Origin: a virus
DNA: 38,570 nucleotides
Virus record (IMG/VR): IMGVR_UViG_3300022929_000074
Span: 1-38,570 of that record
Reading direction: 5' to 3' (one strand)
Shown here: positions 1-9,188 of the stretch, in pieces
Position numbering within the stretch: position 1 is the stretch's first letter
Layout: each line of letters begins with the position of its first letter
The notes under the pieces: model-generated
Told to the model about the DNA's origin: nothing
Databases searched by the model: none
What the model saw: the letters and a program-made list of their open reading frames with translations, nothing else
Translations under genes and position numbers: made by a program

Positions 1-112
1 CAGGGGTATCAGAAATAGAAACCGTAGGTGTGTTCGTAAGAGTAACCGCAGGAGTATCAGAAACCGTAGGTGTTGGTGTTGGCGTTAACGGAGCGGTACA
101 ACAACTACCCTC
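1..112. repeat. Degenerate direct repeats encoding a PT-rich linker
   Basis: Short direct repeats (tatcagaaa, then accgtaggtgt) occur twice, near 7-31 and 53-71, followed by ggtgttggtgttggcg. On the minus strand they encode Ser/Asp/Thr-Pro-Val and TPTPT units in the fibre-like gene. They look like coding repeats, not a mobile or CRISPR element. Confidence 0.55.
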
Positions 113-1771
113 ACTACGTGAACTTTCAAGACCATCAGTAATTTCATCATCACCCATATAGTAATATAAGAATGAATTAAAAATTTGAGTTCTTAATGCA
201 CAAACAGCGCTTGTATATGTTCCCGCAGAACTAAACTCTTCAAAGGTCGGTGAACCGTCACAAAGATTGTAATATAAGTAAACCTTTCCATCTTGACTTG
301 GGTCAGAATTACCTGAAGCATTATCAATGTCCGTTTGACTAATTTCTACATCAATATACTTACAAGTACACGGAGTCTCACTTGGAGTAGGTGTTGGATT
401 AGGAGTATCACTAACCGACGGAGTCAAACTTATCGTAGGTGTTGGAGTTGGAGTGACGGGTACCTGACATATCGCATCATTACATCCACCAGGAACATCA
501 GTTGCAGATGACGTTGGTGACGGACTAAAAGTAATATTTGACGGTTGTTCACCCACCGCAACGTAACAAGTATTAGGAACATTTGCAATATTTTCTAATT
601 TGTAAGTGTTACCCCCTGAAGGTGGTGCACCAAATGAATTCTGCCATTCTTGTTGAGTAACACGATAAATATTAGTATCACTACCATCACAAGGGTCAAA
701 GTAGTAATATGCAACACACGGAGTTTCACCAGTACAATTATTACAAGGAATTTCACCTGTTACAGTATAAGTACCTGTTAATACACCGTTAGTGGTGTAA
801 CCCGTTTCAATCATGGTAGGGTAACCAGCACATTCACCATTAATTGTAGTACCAGTAGCAAACGTGTTACCACCCATAATATTTCCACCTAAGGTAGTCG
901 CCGTGAATATAAATACAGTATCATCACAACACGACTCAGCACTATATGTGGGTATATCACCACCAGATGAACTACATGCAACACAGTTATCATATTCTTC
1001 AACAGTAATATCTGCAGTTTCACCAGTATAAGGTCTAAAACAAATATCACCAGGTGTGAAACATAAATTATAATTTGTTTTATATGCCTTGTTTTGGTCC
1101 AAAGCATCTCCATCGATTTTTACAGTCGCAATATCATAACTACATAACGATTCTGATTCAGTTAAAATATACGTATACCCATCCGCATTAGTATTATAAT
1201 ATGAAATAGCACTAGTCGCACTAAAAGGAATAAGATTATCACCACAAGGATTTACGACAGTATTAGTATTAACATCCAGATATGTTAAACTTCCTTGAAT
1301 CCATGTCCAAAATTCAGTACTACCGGCACTAGCAAAAGACCATCCAGTTAGATAATGATTACCACTACTGTCTATTCGAGAAGCGTCAGCATCGACAGTA
1401 TATGCAATATCATCAAAATAAACGTTACCATTTAGATTTAGAAGATAATTTTGTTTATAAACGTTAACCAACGGGAAAGTAGCAATATCCATCCCTGTCG
1501 GCGTAAAAGCAAGACTTGATTGACCTAACTGTTCATTATCTTTAATAACATAATCAACTGACTGTGAAGGAGTTTGACCGTCATAGTCAATCGACCACAT
1601 ACGATGTTTGAAAAAGTTCCAATAGGTTTCAGTACCACCAGTGGCTAGTTGTATTCTACTATCATTAGGATAACCCGTTAACCCTGTATCCCATTTAATA
1701 TAATACGTGTCACCTGTGTACAACGACGCGGCACTTGTCCTTTGTGTTATAGTAAAGTAATAACTAGCCAT
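1..1771 (-). CDS. Cysteine-rich tail fibre/adhesin-like protein, partial (C-terminus outside window)
   Basis: The minus-strand frame is open from an ATG at 1771 to the left edge, giving at least 590 residues. The start overlaps the stop of the preceding gene by one base (TAATG), which fits translational coupling. Roughly the first 250 residues look like a compact structural domain beginning MASYYFTITQR. From about residue 250 the protein becomes rich in Cys, Gly and Tyr, with C-x-x-C and CC pairs. Two Thr/Pro/Ser-rich linkers (TPTPT-type) sit near residues 432-468 and 553-590, separating modules that each contain a Tyr-rich stretch followed by a CDGS motif. Modular Cys-rich domains joined by PT linkers at the end of a baseplate operon suggest a receptor-binding fibre or adhesin. 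I do not recognise a named family, so the role is inferred from position and composition. Confidence 0.7.
   Translation of the reverse strand, partial: MASYYFTITQRTSAASLYTGDTYYIKWDTGLTGYPNDSRIQLATGGTETYWNFFKHRMWSIDYDGQTPSQSVDYVIKDNEQLGQSSLAFTPTGMDIATFPLVNVYKQNYLLNLNGNVYFDDIAYTVDADASRIDSSGNHYLTGWSFASAGSTEFWTWIQGSLTYLDVNTNTVVNPCGDNLIPFSATSAISYYNTNADGYTYILTESESLCSYDIATVKIDGDALDQNKAYKTNYNLCFTPGDICFRPYTGETADITVEEYDNCVACSSSGGDIPTYSAESCCDDTVFIFTATTLGGNIMGGNTFATGTTINGECAGYPTMIETGYTTNGVLTGTYTVTGEIPCNNCTGETPCVAYYYFDPCDGSDTNIYRVTQQEWQNSFGAPPSGGNTYKLENIANVPNTCYVAVGEQPSNITFSPSPTSSATDVPGGCNDAICQVPVTPTPTPTISLTPSVSDTPNPTPTPSETPCTCKYIDVEISQTDIDNASGNSDPSQDGKVYLYYNLCDGSPTFEEFSSAGTYTSAVCALRTQIFNSFLYYYMGDDEITDGLESSRSEGSCCTAPLTPTPTPTVSDTPAVTLTNTPTVSISDTP
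367..474. repeat. Second PT-rich linker repeat in the fibre-like gene
   Basis: A second block of repeated ggagtaggtgttgg and gtaggtgttggagttgg units encodes Thr-Pro dipeptides on the minus strand, at about residues 432-468 of the partial fibre protein. It resembles the block at 1-112 and separates two cysteine-containing modules. Confidence 0.5.
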
Positions 1772-4707
1772 TATCCACAGTTAATTGTTATGTTTATACC
1801 CACGTTCAAGGTGATTGTCTTATTAGTAAATGTAGGGTCACATCCCGTATTACTAAATGTAATGGTATTACCATTTATAGTGTAACTCATACCATCTTGA
1901 TATAAATACTGGAAGTATGCAATTGCCGCATTCAACCAATCACTATTCGATGGTGAAGCTTGGTTACCATAACCTGTGTAGAATTTCTGTTGGACCAGTA
2001 TATTGGAATCTAATCTTAAATCTATATACCACTCAGATAAAACTGAGTTCAAATCACATTGTGAAGTAGTATACCCACTCGAAGCAACCACAGATGTTAG
2101 TTGTTGACTTAATATCTGACCAAATGAAGATGACGGATATAAATTACAATCCACCGTCTGTTTAGAACAGTTGTAATTCCATAACGGACCTTCAATCTCA
2201 CAAGGAACACAATCCACCACAACAATATCACAACCCCTCTGCACACGGTATACGTGTTTTTGTTGGTGAAATACTGAGTTTTCCATCTTCTGACCACCCG
2301 ACCATAATGTAGATGCAGGTATCACCTGCTCAACCAACCTCATCCAATAATCACCAATACCATTAGTGTAGTCAATCATCTTTTGGTAGGTGTATTTGTT
2401 GGATGGAATGTTCACATCTTGCTCCGATGTTAAGTATTTCCAATATAATGATGATAACGTTGGGTAACCCGTCGCAGTTTGTCTGTTACGAACGTTAATC
2501 ATATTCTTATAGAACGATTGAGCAAAATCAAAGAATGATTTTTCCTTCGGTCTCGGGTCAATCACTGTCCAATCCACACCACCTGGTGTTGGATATGGCG
2601 ATGTAAGACCTGTTGCAGGAATTGGGTAACCTCTGTCTCTACTCATTTGCCACACATCATAAGTCAGACCCTGACCCATGTTCATAAACAGTTCAATATT
2701 CTTTCTGTTTAATACTAATCTCTCATCTGTGACATTATAGTTAGATGTAAACTCACCAGTTCCTCTTCTAATTCCCACACTTTGGTCTGTCCACGATTTT
2801 TTGTTGTCCTTAACAGAAACCAAATCATAACCCAAAGACATATTTGGGAAATCACGGAATTTCTCGAAATATTTCTCACCATATGTGTATGGTTCCAATG
2901 ATGTTTGGATATTTGGATTAGAACCCGTGAAGTTTGAGTTAACAACATCAATAGTTTCATTGGCTCTGTGTTGTGGAGTCTGTTCAAACCACCCTGAACC
3001 CATTTCAAAGTAGTAAGAATCTGTTGGAGATACCACCGATGGGTAACCCTCGTCATCCATAGGGTAATCACCTCTAACTTCTTGAGTAAATGTGGTAATC
3101 GACTGTGGTGTAAACGCAGTATAGGTCTCACCTTTAATTTTATACGTGGTATTTTGGTTTAATACTGGAAGAATCTCCAATTTTGTACCACCACTTAACT
3201 CAGCAAGTTGTTTATCAAATTCGGCAAGGTTAATTGGTCCATCAGCCATGTAAACGGTCTCATTAAATTCAACCAACGCTTTCGGAGCACCAATCATTCT
3301 CATAATATACTCAATACCCGCTCTCGTTCCCTTAGATTTGTAGAGGTATCCTGAGTTGATGATGAGTTTTCTGTAATATTCGTAATCTAATTCCTGTGGT
3401 GTCTTGTCTCTTGTCTGACCAGGATAAATTGATTGGTTCTTCGTACCAAACACCGCAGTTAAAAAGTCTTCCTCAGTGATTGGTGACATATTTGTATCAA
3501 AACCTAAGGTCTGAGCCAAGTTTTTAAGTAACACTGATGGAATATCGTTCTTCGGATTGTAGTTTACGTTGTTGATGTAAGCCAATCCATCAATAAACTT
3601 CTTAGTTTCATCAAAACTTCTACCGTAAATCTGTAGGACCTTATCCATCTTTTGGTCACCAGTGTCAAAATCGTGGAATGCACCTGTCACCAAGAATCTA
3701 CTGATAAGGTTGGTCTTATACCTATCCATTACCAAAGAAATCTCATTGATTTTTTCAAGGTAATTGTCGTAACCAACCGTTGAAATGTCTAAGTTCCACA
3801 ACCCTAAGATTGGCCATGTGATATTTTCAACTGAAGTGTAGTAATTTCCATTGTTATCCTCTCTCGGAACTCTAAACAACGCAGTATATTTAGGTGTTAC
3901 CAACCTATTCAATAAGAATTTCTCCACCTCATCAAATGAATCTTGGAAAATCTCTTCAGTGTAGAACTTATTAGGTCTTAATATAATATTTTCAACCGAT
4001 GAAGATGCAGAACCAAACGGTTTACCCTGAACAGTAACAGTCAACGTACCGGCAGACAACGATGTTGAAGGTTCAAAGTCCTGAACCTTATATTCTGTCT
4101 CACCAGTACTCACAAATAGTGAATATCTAAGGAACATTCTCGTTAAGTTCCTGTATGGCGAAGTCTCCATTGGTCTTAGAGACATATTTCTATCGGCATT
4201 TACACTATAATCAATGTCGAATGGGTTCTTAATCCTCGTAACATCAATATCAAAGGTAGTTTCATCCTCAACAGAATCATAAGAAACATTTGTCACCGTA
4301 CTTGCTGTGGTATAGTCAGTAAAAATCTTATCAACCTCTAACGCCGCAGGGAAAAAGTTGATGATTCTCGTAATCGAAGCAGATAACCTCTTTTGTAATG
4401 AACCATAATAAGAGAAATTGGTAACAACAGAAACATCATAATTAGGGTAAACACCAAAGTTACGAGCCCATATCTTCTTTGCCTCCTCCATATTTTCCAA
4501 ATCCATGTTTTCCAACGTGAAAGGATTGGAGAATACACCCGTATTAAAGGTTCTGTTAACCTTCTCTACAATAGAAGTAGTAAACTCGAAGTTACCTTGT
4601 GTTAAACCTCCACCATCAACAAGCTGAAACCCCACCAAGTCTGGTGAGAATGTTTCTGCTCCTGAAGGGGGTGCTGGTGGGTAACGATATTTCTTTTTAC
4701 TCGCCAT
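1771..4707 (-). CDS. Baseplate/tail protein, gpI/gp7-like, 978 aa
   Basis: This is probably a baseplate wedge or tail-end structural protein. Residues about 325-480 are helical. They end in a YKSKGT-x-x-G-I-E-Y motif followed by MIGAP, which resembles the 'KGT...l..lG' ending of P2 gpI-type tail proteins and related wedge proteins; the match is by eye. The last ~160 residues are cysteine-rich (CDIVVVDCVPC, then further Cys pairs), unlike the rest. The N-terminus has a short basic, Pro-rich start (MASKKKYRYPPAPP). The ATG at 4707 overlaps the previous gene's stop as TAATG, and its own stop overlaps the fibre-like gene the same way. T4 places gp7 after gp6; here five other genes lie between them. 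Structural assignment is fairly secure, the exact homology less so. Confidence 0.65.
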   Translation of the reverse strand: MASKKKYRYPPAPPSGAETFSPDLVGFQLVDGGGLTQGNFEFTTSIVEKVNRTFNTGVFSNPFTLENMDLENMEEAKKIWARNFGVYPNYDVSVVTNFSYYGSLQKRLSASITRIINFFPAALEVDKIFTDYTTASTVTNVSYDSVEDETTFDIDVTRIKNPFDIDYSVNADRNMSLRPMETSPYRNLTRMFLRYSLFVSTGETEYKVQDFEPSTSLSAGTLTVTVQGKPFGSASSSVENIILRPNKFYTEEIFQDSFDEVEKFLLNRLVTPKYTALFRVPREDNNGNYYTSVENITWPILGLWNLDISTVGYDNYLEKINEISLVMDRYKTNLISRFLVTGAFHDFDTGDQKMDKVLQIYGRSFDETKKFIDGLAYINNVNYNPKNDIPSVLLKNLAQTLGFDTNMSPITEEDFLTAVFGTKNQSIYPGQTRDKTPQELDYEYYRKLIINSGYLYKSKGTRAGIEYIMRMIGAPKALVEFNETVYMADGPINLAEFDKQLAELSGGTKLEILPVLNQNTTYKIKGETYTAFTPQSITTFTQEVRGDYPMDDEGYPSVVSPTDSYYFEMGSGWFEQTPQHRANETIDVVNSNFTGSNPNIQTSLEPYTYGEKYFEKFRDFPNMSLGYDLVSVKDNKKSWTDQSVGIRRGTGEFTSNYNVTDERLVLNRKNIELFMNMGQGLTYDVWQMSRDRGYPIPATGLTSPYPTPGGVDWTVIDPRPKEKSFFDFAQSFYKNMINVRNRQTATGYPTLSSLYWKYLTSEQDVNIPSNKYTYQKMIDYTNGIGDYWMRLVEQVIPASTLWSGGQKMENSVFHQQKHVYRVQRGCDIVVVDCVPCEIEGPLWNYNCSKQTVDCNLYPSSSFGQILSQQLTSVVASSGYTTSQCDLNSVLSEWYIDLRLDSNILVQQKFYTGYGNQASPSNSDWLNAAIAYFQYLYQDGMSYTINGNTITFSNTGCDPTFTNKTITLNVGINITINCG

Positions 4708-5612
4708 TACTCAATTACATTATTGAAGTTCTTACTGAAATCGATATTATCACCTCTATCCTGACGAACCTCATACAATAGGTTATTAAACTCATCTCTA
4801 ATCTCAAACAAGTTGTATTGTTTGTAGATGTTGTTCGATGGGTCGTAAAGTGTGTAAATACCATCCTCCATACTCTTAGTCTGATTACCGTATAGAGCAA
4901 TCGCAAGAGTATCGATATCGTGTTCAGCCATTTCAATATCTAATGTAACTGGGTTGAAATATGTATTTGTGATTATAATATCTTGATTCGGTTGACCGAT
5001 AAATGGTGTCGCATTTGGTTTGTTAGACGGAGCACTTGATGGTGACAACGTACAGAATAATAAGTCACTTCCATTTTCAACATAACGATAACGTATCGTC
5101 TTTTGTGAACTATTTGTAAGATTAGTAGTTACAGGCTCACAATAGAATGATGATGTGACAATTCTATAGAAGTTTGGTATCTTCGTTCCGTTATCATTTA
5201 AGTATTCCACTCTAAATCCAACCAATCCCTGAGCAACAAATTTGTTTCTGAATTGTGGGTCAACATTATTCAAATCAATGATGATACCTTTTACGTTCGG
5301 TAATGCAGATAACACACCACAATCTGTGATTACTGTTCTCATCTCCGCGGGACGAAGGTATAAAGTATAAATTCCTGTTTGGTTAAATTCGTTGGATGGT
5401 AATCTTAAATTGTACATTCCACCCAATATTTCATTTGTATTCCCACCAGTATCGTTATTGTGGAAATAAGGCGTCAATAGTGAAGCCGCATCTAATTTTT
5501 TAAGAACAAAATCTTCAGTTACGTCTCTACTCGGCGTGTAATGCATGATGATTTCTACGTCCTCAGGGGACATATCTGCTGGTCTTGTAATACCATAACT
5601 TCCTAATGCCAT
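4707..5612 (-). CDS. Unrecognised structural protein, 301 aa
   Basis: I do not recognise this family. The protein begins MALGSYGITRPADMSPED, is rich in Asn, Thr and Tyr, and has predicted beta-rich stretches; I see no signal peptide, membrane segment or catalytic motif. The start lies 3 bases after the stop of the PKD gene, and its stop overlaps the next start as TAATG, so it is translated within the baseplate operon. Composition and position argue for a virion baseplate or fibre-attachment component. The function is inferred from context only. Confidence 0.6.
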   Translation of the reverse strand: MALGSYGITRPADMSPEDVEIIMHYTPSRDVTEDFVLKKLDAASLLTPYFHNNDTGGNTNEILGGMYNLRLPSNEFNQTGIYTLYLRPAEMRTVITDCGVLSALPNVKGIIIDLNNVDPQFRNKFVAQGLVGFRVEYLNDNGTKIPNFYRIVTSSFYCEPVTTNLTNSSQKTIRYRYVENGSDLLFCTLSPSSAPSNKPNATPFIGQPNQDIIITNTYFNPVTLDIEMAEHDIDTLAIALYGNQTKSMEDGIYTLYDPSNNIYKQYNLFEIRDEFNNLLYEVRQDRGDNIDFSKNFNNVIE

Positions 5613-5615
5613 GTC

Positions 5616-6698
5616 TTAGTTTTCATTAATTTTATAGAAACCATAACCATATCTTGTTAAGTCTCCGATGTTATCAACCTCACCCAACCTTTCTAATCCT
5701 TCAAAAGCTGAGTTCTTGCCTCTGTCTATAAATACTTCACTCTGTATTTCTGGTGAAGAAACCATATCTAATAAAACCTCTTGTTTTGTAATCGCACTAA
5801 CACTTATGTCATTAGCAGTAATACCTGACGAATTTTCAATGAATATCGTAGTACCATCAGGGTAATCGTAATATTCAATATCATTAATTGTATAAGCGGT
5901 ATAATCAGTAGTTATCTCATCAATAACCCCAAGCAACTGACCGTTTTGGAATATCGGAACATTCGTAGCATATCTTACAGAACCATAACTACTTAAACTC
6001 GTAAGTTGACTTGTAGTAAACCCTGAAACAACAAACGGAACCTGAGTATGATTTGAAGAAATCTGATATTGAATGTTGTTTTCAGCATCTCCCTCAAAAA
6101 TATAATCATAACTTAACGGGGTACCCGCCCAACTACCACCTTGAGGTGTGAATGTAATAGTACCATCAGGGTTTGGTATCGTAGCACCAACCATAGGGAC
6201 CGTGATTACTTTCTTAACCTCAGTAACACCCCAAGGATTTGATTGTGTAATCTTAATTTCAAAATCACCAGCAAATGGGAATGTATGTGAAAGATAAGTC
6301 GGAGCTGTTTCATTAATTTTTTGAGTTGAACTACCATCACCCCAATCAATAACATAGTCGGCTAATTGTAAAAACTTTTTGAAGTCCCTATCAGATGTGT
6401 TATATACAAACACCTCAAAACTATTGTTAGGGTTACCTGAGTATATAAAGTTATTCACCACATCTTTCTGAATGATGTACCCATCAAAAGGTGTGTAGTA
6501 ACCTAAATCGTTGAATGATTGTGTAAAGACGATAGGAATCGTTAAACCCGTCAATAATGAACTACCACCCGTTCCACCACTGAGAATCTCAGTCATCGCA
6601 GAATAAACACCAAAAGTGTTACCACTATACGTTTCTTCAACGATATCACTTTTCAATACCTCAGGAGAAATTAGATAATATGTTCTATCAGTTTTCAT
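5616..6698 (-). CDS. Structural protein with PKD-like domain, 360 aa
   Basis: Residues about 95-168 form a PKD-type immunoglobulin-like fold. The signature VIDWGDGSS lies at 116-124 and is followed by LSHTFPFAGDFEIKIT at 136-151, matching the family's W-G-D-G and Y/F-T-Y/F...G-x-Y/F-x-V pattern. PKD domains are protein- or sugar-contacting modules common in bacterial surface proteins and some phage fibres. The rest is unrecognised and beta-rich. The ATG at 6698 overlaps the preceding stop by one base (TAATG), and three bases separate its stop from the next start. It is probably an exposed baseplate or fibre component. The PKD call is solid, the role is inferred. Confidence 0.7.
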   Translation of the reverse strand: MKTDRTYYLISPEVLKSDIVEETYSGNTFGVYSAMTEILSGGTGGSSLLTGLTIPIVFTQSFNDLGYYTPFDGYIIQKDVVNNFIYSGNPNNSFEVFVYNTSDRDFKKFLQLADYVIDWGDGSSTQKINETAPTYLSHTFPFAGDFEIKITQSNPWGVTEVKKVITVPMVGATIPNPDGTITFTPQGGSWAGTPLSYDYIFEGDAENNIQYQISSNHTQVPFVVSGFTTSQLTSLSSYGSVRYATNVPIFQNGQLLGVIDEITTDYTAYTINDIEYYDYPDGTTIFIENSSGITANDISVSAITKQEVLLDMVSSPEIQSEVFIDRGKNSAFEGLERLGEVDNIGDLTRYGYGFYKINEN

Positions 6699-7501
6699 TA
6701 CGGGTTTACATATTCATAAAACTTTATTGGGTTGGCTTGTGTACCGATTCTAACCCCATTCAAATCGTACATTTCATATTCATAATTAGTATAGTCTAAT
6801 CGTATTTGTGTAAAGAAGTTGTCAGCCTTATTAAAATTAAACCTATTATTAAAATTAGATTGTGGTTGAGTCATCATCCTTGTAAAGTCACCCGTCTTTC
6901 CATTGAAAAACTTAACTGACATATAAAACTCATCCAAATTGATGTAAGACCTATCACTTAACCAATACACAAAGAACCCTTCCTTATCACCAATGTAGTC
7001 CAACGTATAATTTGGTATTCTTATGTCAACCACATTTGGAACTGTTGGTGTACCAATGTCAACAGATATAGTATCACCCTGGTATGTTGGGATTACCACC
7101 GTAAAGTATATTTGTTGTTTTTGGATATCTTTGGTATCATAGAAATCCAACTTAAAGAAACTATTTTTGAATGAATTGGCGTAATAATGAATTTCACCAT
7201 TATTAAATCCAGCACCCGTATAACTATTAACCCATTGATTTGATGTTGCACCTGTAACATCAATGTTATTAGGTAAGAAATAAAACTCATAGTTTATACT
7301 CGATGCGGTAAGACCATACATCTTATGGTCAAATCTCGTCACCTCAAAATCTTCCGTTGGGTTGATAACTAATTCAACCACCTCTTCTTCGTAAGCGTCG
7401 ATAGCGTCATCACGACCCACAACATCCCACATACTTTCGATAGGAATCTGTAATTGTCTTTCAACACCTCTATCAGCAAATCTATATTTATTCACAATCA
7501 T
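6698..7501 (-). CDS. Unrecognised structural protein, 267 aa
   Basis: I do not recognise the family. The protein starts MIVNKYRFADRG, is rich in aromatic residues and Asn, and looks beta-rich, as is usual for tail fibre or baseplate parts. I chose the ATG at 7501; the frame can be extended one codon to a TTG at 7504, but ATG is the better start. With that start it overlaps the end of the previous gene by 14 bases. Its stop overlaps the next start as TAATG. I see no cysteine motif, membrane segment or enzyme signature. Position within the baseplate operon suggests a virion component. Confidence 0.6.
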   Translation of the reverse strand: MIVNKYRFADRGVERQLQIPIESMWDVVGRDDAIDAYEEEVVELVINPTEDFEVTRFDHKMYGLTASSINYEFYFLPNNIDVTGATSNQWVNSYTGAGFNNGEIHYYANSFKNSFFKLDFYDTKDIQKQQIYFTVVIPTYQGDTISVDIGTPTVPNVVDIRIPNYTLDYIGDKEGFFVYWLSDRSYINLDEFYMSVKFFNGKTGDFTRMMTQPQSNFNNRFNFNKADNFFTQIRLDYTNYEYEMYDLNGVRIGTQANPIKFYEYVNP

Positions 7502-9188
7502 CAATTAATGGTTGAGTTATCACACCTAAACCGTAGTTTAGTGTTCTCTGAGGCTGTACCTGTAAGAATGTAATTTCTTTGAATGGATAATGAGCACCAT
7601 TTAAGAATGGATGGTCAACACCAACACCCGTCTCATCTATGAAACCATAAGGGTATAAGTCCCTCCATCTCCATTGACCTTCATAATCCGAGTAGAAAGC
7701 GTAATTTGGAATATAGTCAACATCTTCAGGGTTACCCACCTCCACATATGGTGAGAAGTCTCTAACCTGAATCTTATGATGAGGATAATACAAATACCCT
7801 GACGGTAATACCATTGTACTATCATCTTGGAAAATTACCCCATTGAAACTGTACTTATGTAACATCGGTGACACCACATACTCTTCCATTTCAAAATCAT
7901 TCCATTCACAAAAGTCACCCATAATCTCATCACCTTCGTGTAGGTCTTCATTGTAATAGAATGTCTGATTATTTTTTTGGTAACTATTAAAAGGTATATT
8001 ATCTCTATTGTTAAAGTTGTCTTGCTTCCACCATTGGTCAACCTCTAATGAAAGACAATTGAACTCCCAACCAACATTCATAGCTGAAATTGTTCTACCA
8101 TAAGGTTTGTTGAACCAACCCACATAACCTTTATTAATAATTGTTACATAAAGTTCCGTTAATGGTCTTTCTTGATTGTCCTTATATTTTGATATGTCAA
8201 TCTGTTTTTCAAACGTATATGAAACAACACTACTACCATTTCTTGTTGATGTCCTTTGAACATTGTTTGGTGTCAATGCCGAATATTCCAATTTGGTATC
8301 CGTTGAGAATGGTGTATTTTCGAAACCCATTCTTGCCATGTTGTAATCTTTAACCTCAGTTAATATCTTATGTTTCCTAACATAATACTTTGAAGTTGTT
8401 TCTTCGGCGTTGTCTTTATTGATGACTCTCTTAAGTGTTCCACTAACACCGTCACCAAAAGTAGTTCCTGTATATCCCAAATTATAAATTGAAAATACTT
8501 TACCACTACTATCGTAATCTTCATCACCCAACTCAAAAACCTGAAAGTAAGACTCACCATTATAATCAAATGATAATTTCACATATTCACCATTACTTAA
8601 GTTGTGATTACCAGCACAATAGAACGTAATTAAATCCTTACCGTTAACCCTCCTGTTTTTGATTGCAAAAGGTATACCATCACTTACTGTAAAAACTGTA
8701 GTAGCACTTAGCTCTTCATTCTTATAAGTCATACTCTGACCCGTAACATTGTCAGAAACATATGATAGATAAGCCGTCCAATTATATGTTGTTGAACTCT
8801 TTGGTACAAAGTCTATATGACCTGCAGGTACTGACTTTCTTAAAAAACTAAACTCATCAGATTGTGGATATCCTCTCCAAACATTAGTATTAACGGATTT
8901 AACTGCGTCTATATAGTATAGATTGTTTTGAAATGGTGTGTAAGTAGTTTTACCTGAAACTATATTATCAAATAGATTTGTAATCTTACCAGTGACCCTA
9001 ATCTTATCAGAACCCTGTCTTTCTTTATTGAACCTCTCAGCAAGGTTTAAGATGACTGTACGGTCACCTTCAACCATCAACCTTTTCTCACCCTCAAACG
9101 TAACATCCAAAGTATTGTCTAAGGTCGGAGCACCTTTATACTTTTTCTCACTAGGGACAATTCTTAAGTTGTTCGGTTCCTTACTCAT
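7488..9188 (-). CDS. Unrecognised structural protein, 566 aa
   Basis: This is a large beta-rich protein with many Tyr, Trp, Asn and Gly residues. It has no enzyme motif, signal peptide or membrane segment that I can see. The aromatic-rich second half (for example WGYP-like and YPHHKIQV stretches) resembles phage fibre or decoration proteins in composition only. The ATG at 9188 overlaps the TGA of the 1747-aa gene by four bases (ATGA), and its 3' end overlaps the following gene by 14 bases, so it belongs to the same co-translated baseplate operon. The specific function is unknown. Confidence 0.6.
   Translation of the reverse strand: MSKEPNNLRIVPSEKKYKGAPTLDNTLDVTFEGEKRLMVEGDRTVILNLAERFNKERQGSDKIRVTGKITNLFDNIVSGKTTYTPFQNNLYYIDAVKSVNTNVWRGYPQSDEFSFLRKSVPAGHIDFVPKSSTTYNWTAYLSYVSDNVTGQSMTYKNEELSATTVFTVSDGIPFAIKNRRVNGKDLITFYCAGNHNLSNGEYVKLSFDYNGESYFQVFELGDEDYDSSGKVFSIYNLGYTGTTFGDGVSGTLKRVINKDNAEETTSKYYVRKHKILTEVKDYNMARMGFENTPFSTDTKLEYSALTPNNVQRTSTRNGSSVVSYTFEKQIDISKYKDNQERPLTELYVTIINKGYVGWFNKPYGRTISAMNVGWEFNCLSLEVDQWWKQDNFNNRDNIPFNSYQKNNQTFYYNEDLHEGDEIMGDFCEWNDFEMEEYVVSPMLHKYSFNGVIFQDDSTMVLPSGYLYYPHHKIQVRDFSPYVEVGNPEDVDYIPNYAFYSDYEGQWRWRDLYPYGFIDETGVGVDHPFLNGAHYPFKEITFLQVQPQRTLNYGLGVITQPLIDDCE

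Noticed and set aside
1-474. Possible CRISPR-like or tandem-repeat array
   Set aside because: The repeats are short, degenerate, in frame and encode Thr-Pro linkers in a continuous gene; there are no unique spacers of regular length.
7502-7504. TTG start one codon upstream for the 267-aa structural gene
   Set aside because: An ATG follows immediately at 7501 and is the simpler start.
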